From positions 3,348,001 through 3,412,000 of the forward strand of contig CP018628.1 of the NCBI GenBank assembly GCA_002271215.1: 64,000 nucleotides of DNA. Direction: 5' to 3'. Positions 24,824 through 34,801 of this stretch are shown in pieces (position 1 is the first letter of the stretch; every line of letters begins with the position of its first letter). Source of the DNA: Lelliottia jeotgali. Its GTDB lineage: Bacteria; Pseudomonadota; Gammaproteobacteria; Enterobacterales; Enterobacteriaceae. Under the pieces are notes generated by a model, which made no database searches, was not told where the DNA came from, and worked only from the letters and a program-made list of their open reading frames with translations. The position numbers were made by a program, and so were the translations under genes.

Positions 24824-25360
24824 TTAAAAACCAGGATCCCAATCTACTTCGATTGTTCGAGTAGTGAGATCGACTTTCTTGATAACCTGCCCATCGAGGA
24901 ACGGAACCAGCCGCTCCTTGATGCCAAACGCATCTTTCAGGTTTGCCTTAATGACGAGAACGTCATTTGACCCGGTTTCCATCATGTCGATGACTTTGCC
25001 CAGGGCATAGCCTTCAGTAGTGACCACCTGGCAACCCATAAGATCTTTCCAGTAATAATCACCCTCTTCCAGCGAAGGCAGTTGCGATGAATCGACGACA
25101 ATTTCGCAATTGGTCAGCAGATTCGCCGCATCGCGATCGTCAACGCCTTTCAGCTTGATCACGATATCCTGATTGTGGTGACGCCAGCTTTCCAGCTCGA
25201 CCGTTTCCCACTTACCGGCTTTCTGGATCATCCAGGGCTGGTAATTAAAAATGCTTTCAGCGTCTTCAGTGGAGGAAAACACTCTGAGCCAACCACGAAT
25301 ACCGTAGCAAGAACCCATTTTTCCCAATACGATCGGTTCAACAGGTGCTTTATTGCTCAT
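24824..25360 (-). CDS. rimM: ribosome maturation factor RimM
   Basis: RimM binds S19 and helps assemble the 30S head and process 16S rRNA. It has an N-terminal beta-barrel ([20 protein letters not shown]) and a C-terminal PRC barrel ([16 protein letters not shown] to [12 protein letters not shown]). The start is taken at ATG 25360 (MSNKAPVEP, 178 residues), because GGTGG lies 5 bases upstream. ATG 25363 and GTG 25369 are in-frame alternatives. It is the second gene of the rpsP operon, 18 bases after rpsP. Confidence 0.96.
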   Translation of the reverse strand: MSNKAPVEPIVLGKMGSCYGIRGWLRVFSSTEDAESIFNYQPWMIQKAGKWETVELESWRHHNQDIVIKLKGVDDRDAANLLTNCEIVVDSSQLPSLEEGDYYWKDLMGCQVVTTEGYALGKVIDMMETGSNDVLVIKANLKDAFGIKERLVPFLDGQVIKKVDLTTRTIEVDWDPGF

Positions 25361-25378
25361 CATGACCACCGTGACAGA

Positions 25379-25627
25379 TTAAGCTGCTTTGTTTGCTGCT
25401 TTGATAAGCGTAGCAACGCGATCGGAAACAGTAGCGCCCAGGCCAACCCAGTGAGCGATACGATCCAGATCCAGACGAGTTTCTTCTTCAGAACCGCTAG
25501 CGATCGGGTTGAAGAAACCAACGCGCTCAATGAAGCGACCGTTGCGTGCATTACGGCTGTCAGTAACAACAACCTGGTAGAACGGACGCTTTTTTGCGCC
25601 GTGACGTGCTAAACGAATAGTTACCAT
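25379..25627 (-). CDS. rpsP: 30S ribosomal protein S16
   Basis: S16 is an early-binding 30S protein essential for assembly. The start is set at ATG 25627 ([20 protein letters not shown]), giving the family's normal 82 residues; the open frame extends 12 codons further without support. It heads the rpsP-rimM-trmD-rplS operon, and a promoter is visible about 75 to 100 bases upstream. Confidence 0.98.
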   Translation of the reverse strand: MVTIRLARHGAKKRPFYQVVVTDSRNARNGRFIERVGFFNPIASGSEEETRLDLDRIAHWVGLGATVSDRVATLIKAANKAA

Positions 25628-25701
25628 AACATCCTCTTGTGTGAATAAAACACAGGGCCCCATCGAGGAACGGAGCCCAGTGTCATATTAAAAGCCCGAA
25701 A

Positions 25702-25729
25702 ATTTTACTGATTTCTGGGGAAAATGCAA
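25702..25729 (-). promoter_or_regulatory. rpsP operon promoter
   Basis: On the minus strand, TTGCAT (25724-25729), 16 bases, then TAAAAT (25702-25707). Confidence 0.65.
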
Positions 25730-25775
25730 TCAACAGTTACTCAGACTGCTGTAAATGGCAGGCAAGCCAGGCCAA

Positions 25776-27137
25776 TCAGCGGCCCGGGAAGCCTGGGGGC
25801 ATCATCCCTTTCATGCCTCGCATCATTTTCGCCATTCCGCCCTTCTTCATTTTCTTCATCATGCGCTGCATGTCGTCGAACTGTTTCAGAAGGCGGTTTA
25901 CATCCTGTACCTGCATCCCGCAACCGGCGGCGATGCGGCGTTTGCGCGAACCTTTGATGATTTCTGGCTTGGCGCGCTCTTTCAGCGTCATCGAGTTGAT
26001 GATCGCTTCCATACGCACCAGCACTTTGTCATCCATTTGCGCTTTGACGTTATCTGGGATCTGACCCATGCCCGGCAGTTTGCCCATCAGGCTGGCCATG
26101 CCACCCATGTTTTTCATCTGGCGAAGCTGTTCGAGGAAGTCGGTCAGGTCGAAACCGTCACCTTTCTTCAGCTTGCTTGCCAGCTTCTCAGCCTGCGCGC
26201 GGTCAACCTTGCTCTCGATATCTTCGATCAGCGACAGCACGTCGCCCATACCAAGAATTCGGGAAGCAATACGATCTGGATGGAACGGCTCCAGCGCTTC
26301 GGTCTTCTCACCGACGCCGAGGAATTTGATCGGCTTACCGGTGATGTGACGGATAGAGAGCGCCGCACCACCGCGAGCATCACCGTCCACTTTCGTTAAT
26401 ACAACGCCGGTCAACGGCAGCGCTTCATTAAACGCTTTTGCGGTATTTGCCGCATCCTGACCGGTCATCGCATCGACAACGAACAGGGTCTCAACCGGAT
26501 TAATCGCGGCGTGAACCTGTTTGATTTCGTCCATCATCGCTTCGTCAACGTGCAGACGACCGGCGGTATCCACCAGCAGCACGTCGTAGAATTTCAGCTT
26601 CGCTTCTTTCAGTGCCGCATTAACGATGTCCACTGGCTTTTGCGCAACGTCAGACGGGAAGAAATCTACGCTAACCTGCTCAGCCAGAGTTTCAAGCTGT
26701 CGGATTGCCGCCGGACGATAAACGTCGGCAGACACAACCAGGACTTTTTTCTTATGCTTTTCGCGCAGGAATTTACCCAGTTTAGCGACGCTGGTGGTTT
26801 TACCCGCACCCTGCAGGCCCGCCATCAGCACCACCGCAGGTGGCTGCGCGGCCAGGTTCAGAACCTGGTTTTCTTCGCCCATTGCCGCAACCAGCTCGCT
26901 GCGCACAATTTTGACGAACTCCTGACCTGGGGTCAGGCTTTTGTTCACTTCATGACCAACCGCTTTCTCTTTTACACGGCTGATAAACTCGCGCACAACG
27001 GGCAGTGCCACATCGGCTTCGAGCAACGCCATGCGGACTTCGCGCAGCGTTTCTTTCACATTGTCTTCGGTAAGGCGCCCACGGCCGCTGATGTTGCGCA
27101 GCGAGCGCGACAAACGATCGGTTAAATTATCAAACAT
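25776..27137 (-). CDS. ffh: signal recognition particle protein Ffh
   Basis: Ffh with 4.5S RNA recognises signal sequences on nascent membrane proteins and, with FtsY, delivers ribosomes to SecYEG. It has 453 residues as in E. coli. The four-helix N domain (1-85) precedes the G domain with GLQGAGKTTSVAKL, DTAGRLHVDE and TKVDGDARGGAAL. The methionine-rich M domain ends MKKMKKGGMAKMMRGMKGMM and holds the signal-sequence groove. It is divergent from ypjD. Confidence 0.98.
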   Translation of the reverse strand: MFDNLTDRLSRSLRNISGRGRLTEDNVKETLREVRMALLEADVALPVVREFISRVKEKAVGHEVNKSLTPGQEFVKIVRSELVAAMGEENQVLNLAAQPPAVVLMAGLQGAGKTTSVAKLGKFLREKHKKKVLVVSADVYRPAAIRQLETLAEQVSVDFFPSDVAQKPVDIVNAALKEAKLKFYDVLLVDTAGRLHVDEAMMDEIKQVHAAINPVETLFVVDAMTGQDAANTAKAFNEALPLTGVVLTKVDGDARGGAALSIRHITGKPIKFLGVGEKTEALEPFHPDRIASRILGMGDVLSLIEDIESKVDRAQAEKLASKLKKGDGFDLTDFLEQLRQMKNMGGMASLMGKLPGMGQIPDNVKAQMDDKVLVRMEAIINSMTLKERAKPEIIKGSRKRRIAAGCGMQVQDVNRLLKQFDDMQRMMKKMKKGGMAKMMRGMKGMMPPGFPGR

Positions 27138-27303
27138 TGTCTCTCGCCTGAGGGTGAAACGTTAGGTCGCGTCAGCGACACATACACAGAATTTTGCCGC
27201 AGTATAACATGAAGGCGTCTTTGTTGTTATGCAACGGTTGGAGCGCGCGTCACGTAACGTTATACTGCTTCTCTTTCTTATTAAGACAACTGTCGACGCC
27301 TAT

Positions 27304-28095
27304 ATGCCTGTTTTCGCACTGATCGCCCTTGTTGCCTACTCTTGCAGCCTTGCGCTGATTATCCCTGGCCTGTTACAAAAAAACAGCGGCTGGCGGCGTA
27401 TGGCTATTTTGTCGGCAGTGATCGCGCTGGTAAGCCATGCGTTTGCGCTGGAATCGCGCATTATTCCGGGCGACGGCAGCGTACAAAATCTGAGTGTCCT
27501 GAACGTCGGCTCACTGGTCAGCCTGATGATCTGTACGGTGATGACCATTGTCGCTTCCAAAAATCGCGGCTGGTTGTTACTGCCGATTGTCTACGCTTTT
27601 GCGCTGATTAACCTGGCGTTTGCCACCTTCGTTCCCAACGAATTCATCACCCATCTTGAAACCACACCGGGCATGATGGTGCATATCGGCCTGTCGCTGT
27701 TCTCTTACGCTACGCTGATCATTGCGGCGCTGTACGCCATGCAACTGGCGTGGATTGACTACCAGCTGAAAAACAAAAAACTGGTTTTCAACCAGGAAAT
27801 GCCACCGCTGATGGTCATTGAGCGTAAGATGTTTCACATCACTCAAATAGGCGTCGTTTTGCTGACGCTAACGCTGTGTACGGGTTTGTTTTACATGCAT
27901 AACCTGTTCAGCGTTGAGAATATCGATAAAGCGGTTCTCTCTATCATTGCGTGGTTTGTCTATATTGTCCTGTTATGGGGCCATTATCATCAGGGCTGGC
28001 GCGGTCGTCGCGTCGTCTGGTTTAACGTAGCGGGCGCTGGCATCCTGACCCTGGCCTATTTTGGCAGCCGCGTCATACAGCAGTTCGTCGGCTAA
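27304..28095 (+). CDS. ypjD: cytochrome c assembly (CcsA-like) family inner membrane protein
   Basis: Polytopic inner-membrane protein of 263 residues, the E. coli YpjD length. The start is set at ATG 27304 (MPVFALIALVAYS); the frame is open 25 codons further back, into the promoter region shared with ffh. About eight membrane segments are visible. The family resembles CcsA/CcmC heme-handling proteins, with a WGHYHQGWRGRR block near the C-terminus. No role in cytochrome biogenesis is proven for it. It precedes yfjD by 18 bases and the pair is probably an operon; in Salmonella the neighbouring product is linked to magnesium or cobalt resistance. Confidence 0.92.
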   Translation: MPVFALIALVAYSCSLALIIPGLLQKNSGWRRMAILSAVIALVSHAFALESRIIPGDGSVQNLSVLNVGSLVSLMICTVMTIVASKNRGWLLLPIVYAFALINLAFATFVPNEFITHLETTPGMMVHIGLSLFSYATLIIAALYAMQLAWIDYQLKNKKLVFNQEMPPLMVIERKMFHITQIGVVLLTLTLCTGLFYMHNLFSVENIDKAVLSIIAWFVYIVLLWGHYHQGWRGRRVVWFNVAGAGILTLAYFGSRVIQQFVG

Positions 28096-28113
28096 GCAAC
28101 AAAGGAGTTCCCC

Positions 28114-29403
28114 CTGGAACACATCTCCACCACCACGTTGATCGTCACGCTGATCGTCATGGTGGTTATCTCCGCCTACTTCTCAGGATCGGAAACCGGC
28201 ATGATGACCCTCAACCGCTACCGGTTACGTCATCGTGCTAAACAGGGTAACCGCGCAGCCCGACGCGTCGAAAAGCTGCTGCGTAAACCCGATCGCTTGA
28301 TTAGCCTGGTGCTCATCGGCAACAACCTCGTCAATATTCTCGCCTCCGCGCTGGGTACCATCGTCGGGATGCGTCTCTATGGCAACGCGGGTGTCGCCAT
28401 TGCGACCGGCGTTCTGACATTCGTGGTGCTGGTATTTGCTGAAGTCCTGCCTAAAACCATCGCCGCACTGTACCCAGAGAAAGTTGCCTATCCGAGCAGC
28501 TTCCTGCTGGGGCCGCTGCTGATCCTGATGATGCCGCTGGTCTGGCTGCTGAATATGGTCACCCGTTTGTTGATGCGCATGGTCGGGATTAAAGCCGACG
28601 TGGTCATCAGCAGTGCCCTGAGCAAGGACGAACTGCGCACCATCGTGCATGAATCTCGCTCGCAGATTTCTCGTCGTAATCAGGACATGCTGCTGTCGGT
28701 GCTGGATCTCGAAAAGGTCAGCGTCGATGACATTATGGTGCCGCGCAATGAAATCGTCGGGATCGACATCAACGATGACTGGAAAGCCATCGTCCGCCAG
28801 CTAACGCACTCCCCGCATGGCCGTATCGTGCTTTATCGTGATTCACTGGACGACGCCATTAGCATGCTGCGCGTACGCGAAGCTTATCGCCTGATGACGG
28901 AGAAAAAAGAGTTCACCAAAGAGGTGCTGCTACGCGCCGCCGATGAACTTTACATCATTCCTGAAGGTACGCCGCTCAGCACGCAGCTGGTAAAATTCCA
29001 GCGCAATAAAAAGAAAGTCGGCCTGGTAGTCAACGAATACGGGGATATTCAGGGGCTGGTGACAGTCGAAGATATTCTGGAGGAGATTGTTGGCGACTTT
29101 ACGACGTCAATGTCGCCATCGCTTGCCGAAGAGGTCACGCCGCAAAACGACGGCTCGGTATTAATCGACGGCAGCGCCAACGTGCGCGAGCTCAACAAAG
29201 CCTTCAACTGGCAGCTGCCTGAAGACGACGCTCGCACCATTAACGGAATGATTCTGGAAGCGCTGGAAGAGATCCCGGCCTCTGGCACCCGTGTGCGCAT
29301 CAGCCAGTATGATATTGATATCCTGGACGTGCAGGACAATATGATCAAACAGGTGAAAGTCATCCCGATAAAACCGCTGCGGGATAGCGTGGCCGAACGG
29401 TAA
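28114..29403 (+). CDS. yfjD: CNNM/CorC-type transporter family protein YfjD (CorB)
   Basis: Inner-membrane protein with an N-terminal DUF21/CNNM membrane domain (about 1-190, including YFSGSETGMMTLNRYRLRH), a pair of CBS domains (about 200-335, with DIMVPRNEIVGID and YGDIQGLVTVEDILEEIVGD) and a C-terminal CorC_HlyC domain. Relatives act in Mg2+/Co2+ efflux or resistance. The start is assigned to CTG 28114: AAAGGAG at 28101-28107 is spaced 6 bases from it, and translation from there gives MEHISTTT as in E. coli. The next in-frame start, TTG 28138, lies 30 bases from that site and would drop eight residues. Confidence 0.9.
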   Translation: MEHISTTTLIVTLIVMVVISAYFSGSETGMMTLNRYRLRHRAKQGNRAARRVEKLLRKPDRLISLVLIGNNLVNILASALGTIVGMRLYGNAGVAIATGVLTFVVLVFAEVLPKTIAALYPEKVAYPSSFLLGPLLILMMPLVWLLNMVTRLLMRMVGIKADVVISSALSKDELRTIVHESRSQISRRNQDMLLSVLDLEKVSVDDIMVPRNEIVGIDINDDWKAIVRQLTHSPHGRIVLYRDSLDDAISMLRVREAYRLMTEKKEFTKEVLLRAADELYIIPEGTPLSTQLVKFQRNKKKVGLVVNEYGDIQGLVTVEDILEEIVGDFTTSMSPSLAEEVTPQNDGSVLIDGSANVRELNKAFNWQLPEDDARTINGMILEALEEIPASGTRVRISQYDIDILDVQDNMIKQVKVIPIKPLRDSVAER

Positions 29404-29406
29404 TGT

Positions 29407-29440
29407 GTAGGCCGGGTAAGGCAAAGCCATCACCCGGCAC
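29407..29440. repeat. REP element
   Basis: A GTAGGCCGGGTAAGGC...CACCCGGCAC palindrome typical of enterobacterial REP sequences, between the convergent yfjD and grpE. Confidence 0.8.
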
Positions 29441-29458
29441 TACTCAAGCTAAAGCAAA

Positions 29459-30052
29459 TTACGCCTTCGCTTTTGCAACAGTCACCATCGCAGCACGAAT
29501 CGTACGACCGTTCAGCGTGTAACCTTTCTGCATCACGGCCAGCACGTTGCCTGCGGTGACATCTTCAGATTCAACCATTGCAATCGCCTGGTGAACGTTC
29601 GGGTCCAGAGCGACGTTGGTATCAGCCACCACTTCTACGCCGAACTTACGCACTACATCCAGCATGGATTTCAGCGTCAGCTCCAGGCCTTCGACCATCG
29701 CAGCCATGTCTGGGTTGGCTTTATCAGCCACTTCCAGCGCACGATCCAGGCTATCAATCACCGGCAGCAGTTCGTTGACGAATTTCTCCAGCGCGAACTT
29801 ATGCGCCTTCTCCACGTCCAGCTCGGTACGACGACGCAGGTTTTCCATTTCCGCTTTGATACGCAGCACGCTTTCGCGCTCGCGATTCTGGGCTTCAGTT
29901 AACTGAGTTTCCAGATTCGCAATTTTCTCATCGCGCGGATCCACCTGCTCAGCAGAAGCATCCGGCTCAACAGCCTCAACTTCTTCATGCTGTTCCATGA
30001 TAATTTCTTCCGGGGCTTGCCCCTCAGGCGTTTTCTGTTCTTTACTACTCAT
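29459..30052 (-). CDS. grpE: nucleotide exchange factor GrpE
   Basis: GrpE releases ADP from DnaK and acts as a thermosensor of the chaperone cycle. The start is ATG 30052 ([17 protein letters not shown]), giving 197 residues as in E. coli; the open frame extends 8 codons further. It has an acidic, disordered N-terminus, a long coiled coil (about 40-135, [22 protein letters not shown]) and a C-terminal beta domain ([31 protein letters not shown]). A sigma-32 promoter lies 46 bases upstream, and the gene is divergent from nadK. Confidence 0.98.
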   Translation of the reverse strand: MSSKEQKTPEGQAPEEIIMEQHEEVEAVEPDASAEQVDPRDEKIANLETQLTEAQNRERESVLRIKAEMENLRRRTELDVEKAHKFALEKFVNELLPVIDSLDRALEVADKANPDMAAMVEGLELTLKSMLDVVRKFGVEVVADTNVALDPNVHQAIAMVESEDVTAGNVLAVMQKGYTLNGRTIRAAMVTVAKAKA

Positions 30053-30097
30053 GAATTTCTCCGCGTTTTTCTGCATTCATCTCGCTAACTTCGCTTA

Positions 30098-30125
30098 TTA
30101 TGGGGATCAGTTTCCGGGATTCAAG
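30098..30125 (-). promoter_or_regulatory. sigma-32 heat-shock promoter of grpE
   Basis: On the minus strand, CTTGAA (30120-30125), 14 bases, then CCCCATAA (30098-30105). This is an almost perfect sigma-32 consensus. Confidence 0.88.
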
Positions 30126-30173
30126 GGAACAAAGCATATTGTCACCATCATTCGGCACAAGGACCTCCAGAAA

Positions 30174-31052
30174 ATGAATAATCATTTCAAGTGTATTGGG
30201 ATTGTCGGACATCCACGTCACCCTACCGCGCTGACGACACATGAAATGTTGTATCGCTGGCTGTGCGCGAAAGGTTACGAAGTGATGGTTGAACAGCAAA
30301 TTGCGCAGGAATTGCAGCTCAAAAATGTGAAGACCGGCACACTGGCTGAGATCGGCCAACAGGCTGATCTCGCGGTCGTGGTCGGCGGCGACGGCAACAT
30401 GCTCGGCGCGGCCCGTACTCTGGCGCGTTACGACATTAAGGTCATCGGTATCAACCGTGGCAATCTCGGCTTCCTGACCGACCTCGACCCTGATAACGCT
30501 CATCAGCAGCTGGCGGATGTCCTGGATGGGCATTACATCAGTGAAAAACGCTTTCTGCTCGAAGCGCAGGTCTGCCAGCAGGATTGTCAAAAACGGATTA
30601 GTACGGCCATCAATGAAGTGGTCCTGCATCCTGGCAAAGTCGCGCATATGATTGAGTTCGAAGTCTATATCGACGAAGTCTTTGCCTTCTCGCAACGTTC
30701 TGACGGGCTTATCATTTCCACACCGACCGGTTCTACCGCCTATTCCCTTTCCGCTGGCGGACCGATCCTGACGCCCTCTCTGGATGCCATTACGCTGGTG
30801 CCAATGTTCCCGCACACCCTCTCGGCCCGCCCTTTGGTTATCAATAGTAGCAGCACCATCCGTCTGCGCTTCTCGCACCGCCGCAACGATCTTGAAATCA
30901 GCTGCGACAGCCAAATTGCACTGCCAATTCAGGAAGGTGAAGATGTCCTTATCCGCCGCTGCGACTACCATCTGAATTTGATCCACCCGAAGGACTACAG
31001 CTATTTCAACACCCTAAGCTCAAAACTCGGCTGGTCAAAAAAATTGTTCTAA
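30174..31052 (+). CDS. nadK: NAD kinase
   Basis: NadK phosphorylates NAD to NADP with ATP and is essential. The start is ATG 30174 ([17 protein letters not shown]), giving 292 residues as in E. coli; the frame is open far upstream only as an antisense of grpE. The signature GGDGN is at 71-75, and the NAD-binding block [20 protein letters not shown] is intact. AAGGA lies 11 bases before the ATG. recN follows with its own SOS promoter. Confidence 0.97.
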   Translation: MNNHFKCIGIVGHPRHPTALTTHEMLYRWLCAKGYEVMVEQQIAQELQLKNVKTGTLAEIGQQADLAVVVGGDGNMLGAARTLARYDIKVIGINRGNLGFLTDLDPDNAHQQLADVLDGHYISEKRFLLEAQVCQQDCQKRISTAINEVVLHPGKVAHMIEFEVYIDEVFAFSQRSDGLIISTPTGSTAYSLSAGGPILTPSLDAITLVPMFPHTLSARPLVINSSSTIRLRFSHRRNDLEISCDSQIALPIQEGEDVLIRRCDYHLNLIHPKDYSYFNTLSSKLGWSKKLF

Positions 31053-31071
31053 AGTCGCACTCAGCACTTTA

Positions 31072-31127
31072 CTGTATAAAAAACCAGTTTATACTGTATG
31101 AAAATACAGTTATGGTTTTTCATACAG
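31072..31127 (+). promoter_or_regulatory. LexA (SOS) boxes upstream of recN
   Basis: Two good LexA boxes of the form CTG-N10-CAG lie at 31072-31087 and 31094-31109 (CTGTATGAAAATACAG, nearly palindromic). A third, degenerate site (ATG-N10-CAG, 31112-31127) abuts the ribosome-binding region. E. coli recN has the same triple arrangement, so tight SOS control is expected. Confidence 0.9.
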
Positions 31128-31137
31128 GAAAACAATT

Positions 31138-32799
31138 ATGCTGGCACAACTGACCATCAGCAACTTTGCCATTGTTCGTGAGCTTGAGATCGACTTCCAG
31201 AGTGGAATGACGGCTATAACCGGTGAAACCGGAGCCGGTAAATCTATTGCCATTGATGCGCTCGGATTGTGTCTCGGCGGTCGTGCAGAAGGCGACATTG
31301 TGCGCACCGGCGCCAGTCGAGCCGACCTCTGTGCACGCTTCTCTTTGAAAGATACCCCTGCCGCTCTGCGCTGGCTTGAAGTCAATCAGCTCGAAGATGG
31401 ACGTGAGTGTTTACTTCGCCGCGTCATCAGCAGCGACGGGCGCTCCCGTGGTTTCATTAATGGCACTGCGGTTCCTCTTTCGCAGCTTCGTGAGCTGGGC
31501 CAGTTACTGATTCAAATTCATGGTCAGCACGCGCATCAACAGCTCATCAAACCTGAACAACAAAAGGCACTGCTTGATGGCTACGCGGGTGAGCACGCGC
31601 TCACTCAGCTGATGGCAGAACATTATCGCCTTTGGCATCAAAGCTGCCGTGAACTGGCGCAGCATCAGCAGCAGAGTCAGGAGCGCGCCGCACGTGCTGA
31701 ACTGTTGAACTATCAGCTTAAAGAACTGAATGAATTTAACCCGCAGCCGGGCGAGTTTGAGCAGATCGACGAAGAGTACAAACGGCTGGCTAACAGCGGG
31801 CATCTGATTTCAACCAGCCAACAAGCACTCAATCTGCTGGCGGATGGCGAAGACATCAACCTGCAAAGCCAGCTCTATTCCGTGCGCCAGCAAGTCACTG
31901 AACTGGTCAGTCTCGACAGCAAACTGTCAGGCGTGCTCGAGATGCTGGAAGAAGCTGCCATTCAGATTTCCGAGGCAGGTGAAGAACTGCGCCATTATTG
32001 CGAGCGCCTGGATCTCGATCCCAATCGTCTGTTTGAGCTTGAGCAGAGAATTTCCCGCCAGATTTCACTGGCACGTAAGCACTACGTCACGCCGGAAGAA
32101 CTGCCGAATTTTCACCAGTCGCTGTTAGATGAACAACAGCAGCTCGAAGATCAGGCCGACTCGCATGAAACCCTGTCGCTGGCAGTGAATGTTCATCATC
32201 AGCAGGCGCTGGCCACGGCGAAGCAGCTTCACGCGGTCCGCCAGCATTATGCTCAGGAACTGGGTCAGCACATAACAGACAGCATGCATGCGCTATCGAT
32301 GCCACACGGCATCTTTACCATCGACGTCAAATTTGAAGTTAATCATTTAACGGCAGAAGGCGCAGACCGCATCGAGTTTCGTGTGACGACTAACCCAGGC
32401 CAGCCTTTACAGGCGATTTCTAAAGTGGCCTCCGGGGGCGAACTCTCGCGTATCGCTCTGGCGATTCAGGTGATCACCGCACGTAAAATGGAAACCCCGG
32501 CGCTGATTTTCGATGAAGTGGACGTGGGGATCAGCGGACCGACCGCTGCCGTTGTCGGCAAACTGCTCCGTCAGTTGGGCGAATCCACCCAGGTAATGTG
32601 TGTGACCCACCTTCCGCAGGTGGCTGGCTGTGGGCATCACCATCTCTTTGTCAGCAAAGAAACAGACGGTGAAATGACTGAAACGCACATGCAGCCATTG
32701 GATAAAAAAGCTCGGTTACAAGAACTGGCTCGGTTACTTGGCGGCAGTGAAGTAACTCGTAATACGCTGGCCAACGCGAAAGAACTGTTGGCTGCATAA
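31138..32799 (+). CDS. recN: DNA repair ATPase RecN (SMC-like)
   Basis: RecN is an SMC-like ATPase that helps recombinational repair of double-strand breaks. It has 553 residues as in E. coli. Walker A is GETGAGKS (29-36). A long coiled coil fills the middle (about 150-370). The ABC signature region is [15 protein letters not shown] and Walker B is [12 protein letters not shown]. The C-terminus ends ELLAA, an ssrA-like degron known to send E. coli RecN to ClpXP. The three LexA boxes upstream show SOS induction. Confidence 0.98.
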   Translation: MLAQLTISNFAIVRELEIDFQSGMTAITGETGAGKSIAIDALGLCLGGRAEGDIVRTGASRADLCARFSLKDTPAALRWLEVNQLEDGRECLLRRVISSDGRSRGFINGTAVPLSQLRELGQLLIQIHGQHAHQQLIKPEQQKALLDGYAGEHALTQLMAEHYRLWHQSCRELAQHQQQSQERAARAELLNYQLKELNEFNPQPGEFEQIDEEYKRLANSGHLISTSQQALNLLADGEDINLQSQLYSVRQQVTELVSLDSKLSGVLEMLEEAAIQISEAGEELRHYCERLDLDPNRLFELEQRISRQISLARKHYVTPEELPNFHQSLLDEQQQLEDQADSHETLSLAVNVHHQQALATAKQLHAVRQHYAQELGQHITDSMHALSMPHGIFTIDVKFEVNHLTAEGADRIEFRVTTNPGQPLQAISKVASGGELSRIALAIQVITARKMETPALIFDEVDVGISGPTAAVVGKLLRQLGESTQVMCVTHLPQVAGCGHHHLFVSKETDGEMTETHMQPLDKKARLQELARLLGGSEVTRNTLANAKELLAA

Positions 32800-32937
32800 A
32801 CTTTTTCGGGTTCTCAGGGTCATACTGAACAACAAAAACGCCGTCAGACCGGTTTCAAAGTGGGGCAAGGTCTATTATCATCGGCATATAACATATGAGC
32901 CGCGTATTGCTCGGGCCCGAAAAGGAATCAAATCACT

Positions 32938-33279
32938 ATGCGCTGTAAAACGCTGACCGCTGTCGCAGCGGTTCTTCTGATGTTGACCGCAGGTTGTTCC
33001 ACTCTGGAGCGAGTGGTTTACCGTCCTGACATCAACCAGGGGAACTACCTCACACCTAACGATGTGTCTAAAATTCGTGTCGGCATGACGCAACAGCAGG
33101 TCGCTTATGCACTGGGAACCCCGATGATGTCCGATCCGTTCGGCACTAACACCTGGTTCTATGTTTTCCGCCAGCAGCCGGGCCATGAAGGTGTGACTCA
33201 GCAGACGCTGACCCTGACCTTTAACAGCAGCGGTGTGTTAACCAACATTGACAACAAACCGGCGCTCACTAAAGAGTAA
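32938..33279 (+). CDS. bamE: outer membrane assembly lipoprotein BamE
   Basis: Small lipoprotein of the BAM complex that stabilises BamD-BamA contacts and binds phosphatidylglycerol. It has 113 residues as in E. coli SmpA. The signal peptide ends in lipobox TAGC with Cys20. Family blocks are [35 protein letters not shown] and [18 protein letters not shown] lies before ATG 32938. It is a monocistronic unit closed by a strong terminator. Confidence 0.97.
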   Translation: MRCKTLTAVAAVLLMLTAGCSTLERVVYRPDINQGNYLTPNDVSKIRVGMTQQQVAYALGTPMMSDPFGTNTWFYVFRQQPGHEGVTQQTLTLTFNSSGVLTNIDNKPALTKE

Positions 33280-33293
33280 GGTTTCAGAAATGC

Positions 33294-33321
33294 AAAAAGG
33301 TGCTCACTGAGCACCTTTTTT
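33294..33321. terminator. terminator between bamE and ratB
   Basis: AAAAAGGTGCTCA pairs with TGAGCACCTTTTTT. A and T flanks make it bidirectional for the convergent bamE and ratB. Confidence 0.88.
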
Positions 33322-33342
33322 GTGTCTTAACGATGTTTAGTT

Positions 33343-33630
33343 CTACTTCCCAGCTTTCTCCGCACGCTGACGGCGCAGCTCTTTAGGGTCGGCAATCAGC
33401 GGACGATAAATCTCAACGCGATCGCCGTCATTCACAACGTCACTCAGCTTAACCGGACGGCTGTAAATACCCACTTTGTTTTGAGCCAGATCGATATCAC
33501 TGCGCAGCTCAAGCAGACCAGAGGCGCGAATTGCTTCTTCAACGGTGGCCCCCTCTTCGAGTTTCACGCGTTGCAGATATTGCTTTTCAGGCATCGCGTA
33601 AGCCACTTCCACCGCGATTTTAGGCGACAC
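33343..33630 (-). CDS. ratB: RnfH/RatB family ubiquitin-fold protein
   Basis: Small protein of 95 residues of the RnfH/RatB family with a beta-grasp (ubiquitin-like) fold; its function is unsettled. The start is GTG 33630 ([18 protein letters not shown]) with GAGG 6 bases upstream, in agreement with the 96-residue E. coli protein. The frame is open 24 codons further into ratA. It overlaps the end of ratA by 11 bases, so the two are co-translated. The C-terminus is [13 protein letters not shown]. Confidence 0.93.
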   Translation of the reverse strand: MSPKIAVEVAYAMPEKQYLQRVKLEEGATVEEAIRASGLLELRSDIDLAQNKVGIYSRPVKLSDVVNDGDRVEIYRPLIADPKELRRQRAEKAGK

Positions 33631-34057
33631 TGTAAACCTCTTTAGCACGCACGGTGAATGCCTGAACCATATTGGAGGCCAGTTCTTTAAAGATGCGGCC
33701 AAACGCCAGTTCGATCAGCTTATTGGTGAACTCGAAATCCAGATGGAACTCGATGCGGCAGGCATCAGCGCTCAGCGGCGTAAACTTCCAGCCTCCCATC
33801 AAGGTTTTGAACGGCCCGTCGACCAGATGCATCAGAATACTTTGATTATCGGTCAGCGTATTTCGAGTAGTGAATGTCTTACTGATCCCTGCTTTGGACA
33901 CATCCACCGCCGCCGTCATCTGCGTCGGGCCAGCATCCAGCACCCGGCTACCGGTACACCCCGGGATAAACTGCGGATAGGACTGAACGTCATTCACTAA
34001 CTGGTACATTTGTTCCACACTGTAGGGGACAAGCGCAGTACGGCTAATCTGAGGCAT
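33620..34057 (-). CDS. ratA: RatA, START-domain protein (ribosome association toxin / coenzyme Q-binding family)
   Basis: RatA was reported in E. coli to bind 50S subunits and block 70S formation. The same polyketide cyclase/START fold is shared with Coq10-type ubiquinone-binding proteins. Start ATG 34057 ([13 protein letters not shown], 145 residues) has GGA about 8 bases upstream. The E. coli entry is annotated 13 residues longer, and the same extension is open here to 34096. Conserved blocks are [26 protein letters not shown] and [13 protein letters not shown]. It is divergent from smpB, with ratB downstream. Confidence 0.93.
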   Translation of the reverse strand: MPQISRTALVPYSVEQMYQLVNDVQSYPQFIPGCTGSRVLDAGPTQMTAAVDVSKAGISKTFTTRNTLTDNQSILMHLVDGPFKTLMGGWKFTPLSADACRIEFHLDFEFTNKLIELAFGRIFKELASNMVQAFTVRAKEVYSVA

Positions 34058-34219
34058 AGCATTTTCCATGGTCACACAACGGACAAATAATAACATTTAT
34101 CCCCTGTTAAAAAAACGCTAAGGCGTATCTCGTGCTAAGATAGCGCGTTGGACCTCACAGGATGCAATCGCAATGAGGTTACTTTTTGAACTCAGATTAC
34201 CTATGGCTTCACGACACTT

Positions 34220-34702
34220 ATGACGAAGAAAAAAGCACATAAACCTGGCTCGGCAACCATTGCGCTGAACAAGCGTGCCCGCCATGAGTATTTCATTGAA
34301 GAAGAATTCGAAGCTGGTCTTGCGTTGCAGGGCTGGGAAGTCAAATCCCTGCGTGCAGGGAAAGCAAACATCAGCGACAGCTATGTGATCCTTATTGATG
34401 GCGAAGCCTTCCTGTTTGGTGCGAACTTTACGCCGCTGGCCGTCGCCTCTTCGCACTACGTTTGCGACCCGACGCGCACGCGCAAACTGCTGCTGAACCA
34501 GCGCGAACTGGCTTCACTCTTTGGCCGCATCAACCGCGAAGGTTACACCGTCGTCGCCCTGTCTCTGTACTGGAAAAATGCCTGGTGTAAAGTGAAAATC
34601 GGCGTGGCTAAGGGTAAGAAACAGCACGACAAACGTGACGACGTAAAAGACCGTGAATGGCAGGTCGACAAAGCGCGTATCATGAAGCATGCAGGTCGTT
34701 AA
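34220..34702 (+). CDS. smpB: SsrA-binding protein SmpB
   Basis: SmpB binds tmRNA and brings it to stalled ribosomes for trans-translation. It has 160 residues as in E. coli. The OB-fold core shows the blocks [20 protein letters not shown] and [14 protein letters not shown]. The basic C-terminal tail ([20 protein letters not shown]) enters the empty mRNA channel. Its partner ssrA begins 99 bases downstream in the same direction. Confidence 0.98.
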   Translation: MTKKKAHKPGSATIALNKRARHEYFIEEEFEAGLALQGWEVKSLRAGKANISDSYVILIDGEAFLFGANFTPLAVASSHYVCDPTRTRKLLLNQRELASLFGRINREGYTVVALSLYWKNAWCKVKIGVAKGKKQHDKRDDVKDREWQVDKARIMKHAGR

Positions 34703-34777
34703 TTTCTGCCTGAATTTTGTACTTTTCAAAGTGATTTAAGAACTTATCGTTCCACGCTGGCATCACCAATGCCAGTT

Positions 34778-34787
34778 CTGGTATACT
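34778..34787 (+). promoter_or_regulatory. extended -10 promoter of ssrA
   Basis: TGGTATACT, with TATACT at 34782-34787, lies about 15 bases before the mature tmRNA 5' end. The -35 match is weak, as expected for an extended -10 promoter. Confidence 0.6.
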
Positions 34788-34801
34788 GAGTTCAACACAT
34801 T

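Noticed and set aside
30045..30986. A 313-codon minus-strand frame opposite nadK
   Set aside because: It is wholly antisense to a conserved essential gene and starts inside the grpE coding region. No recognisable domain.
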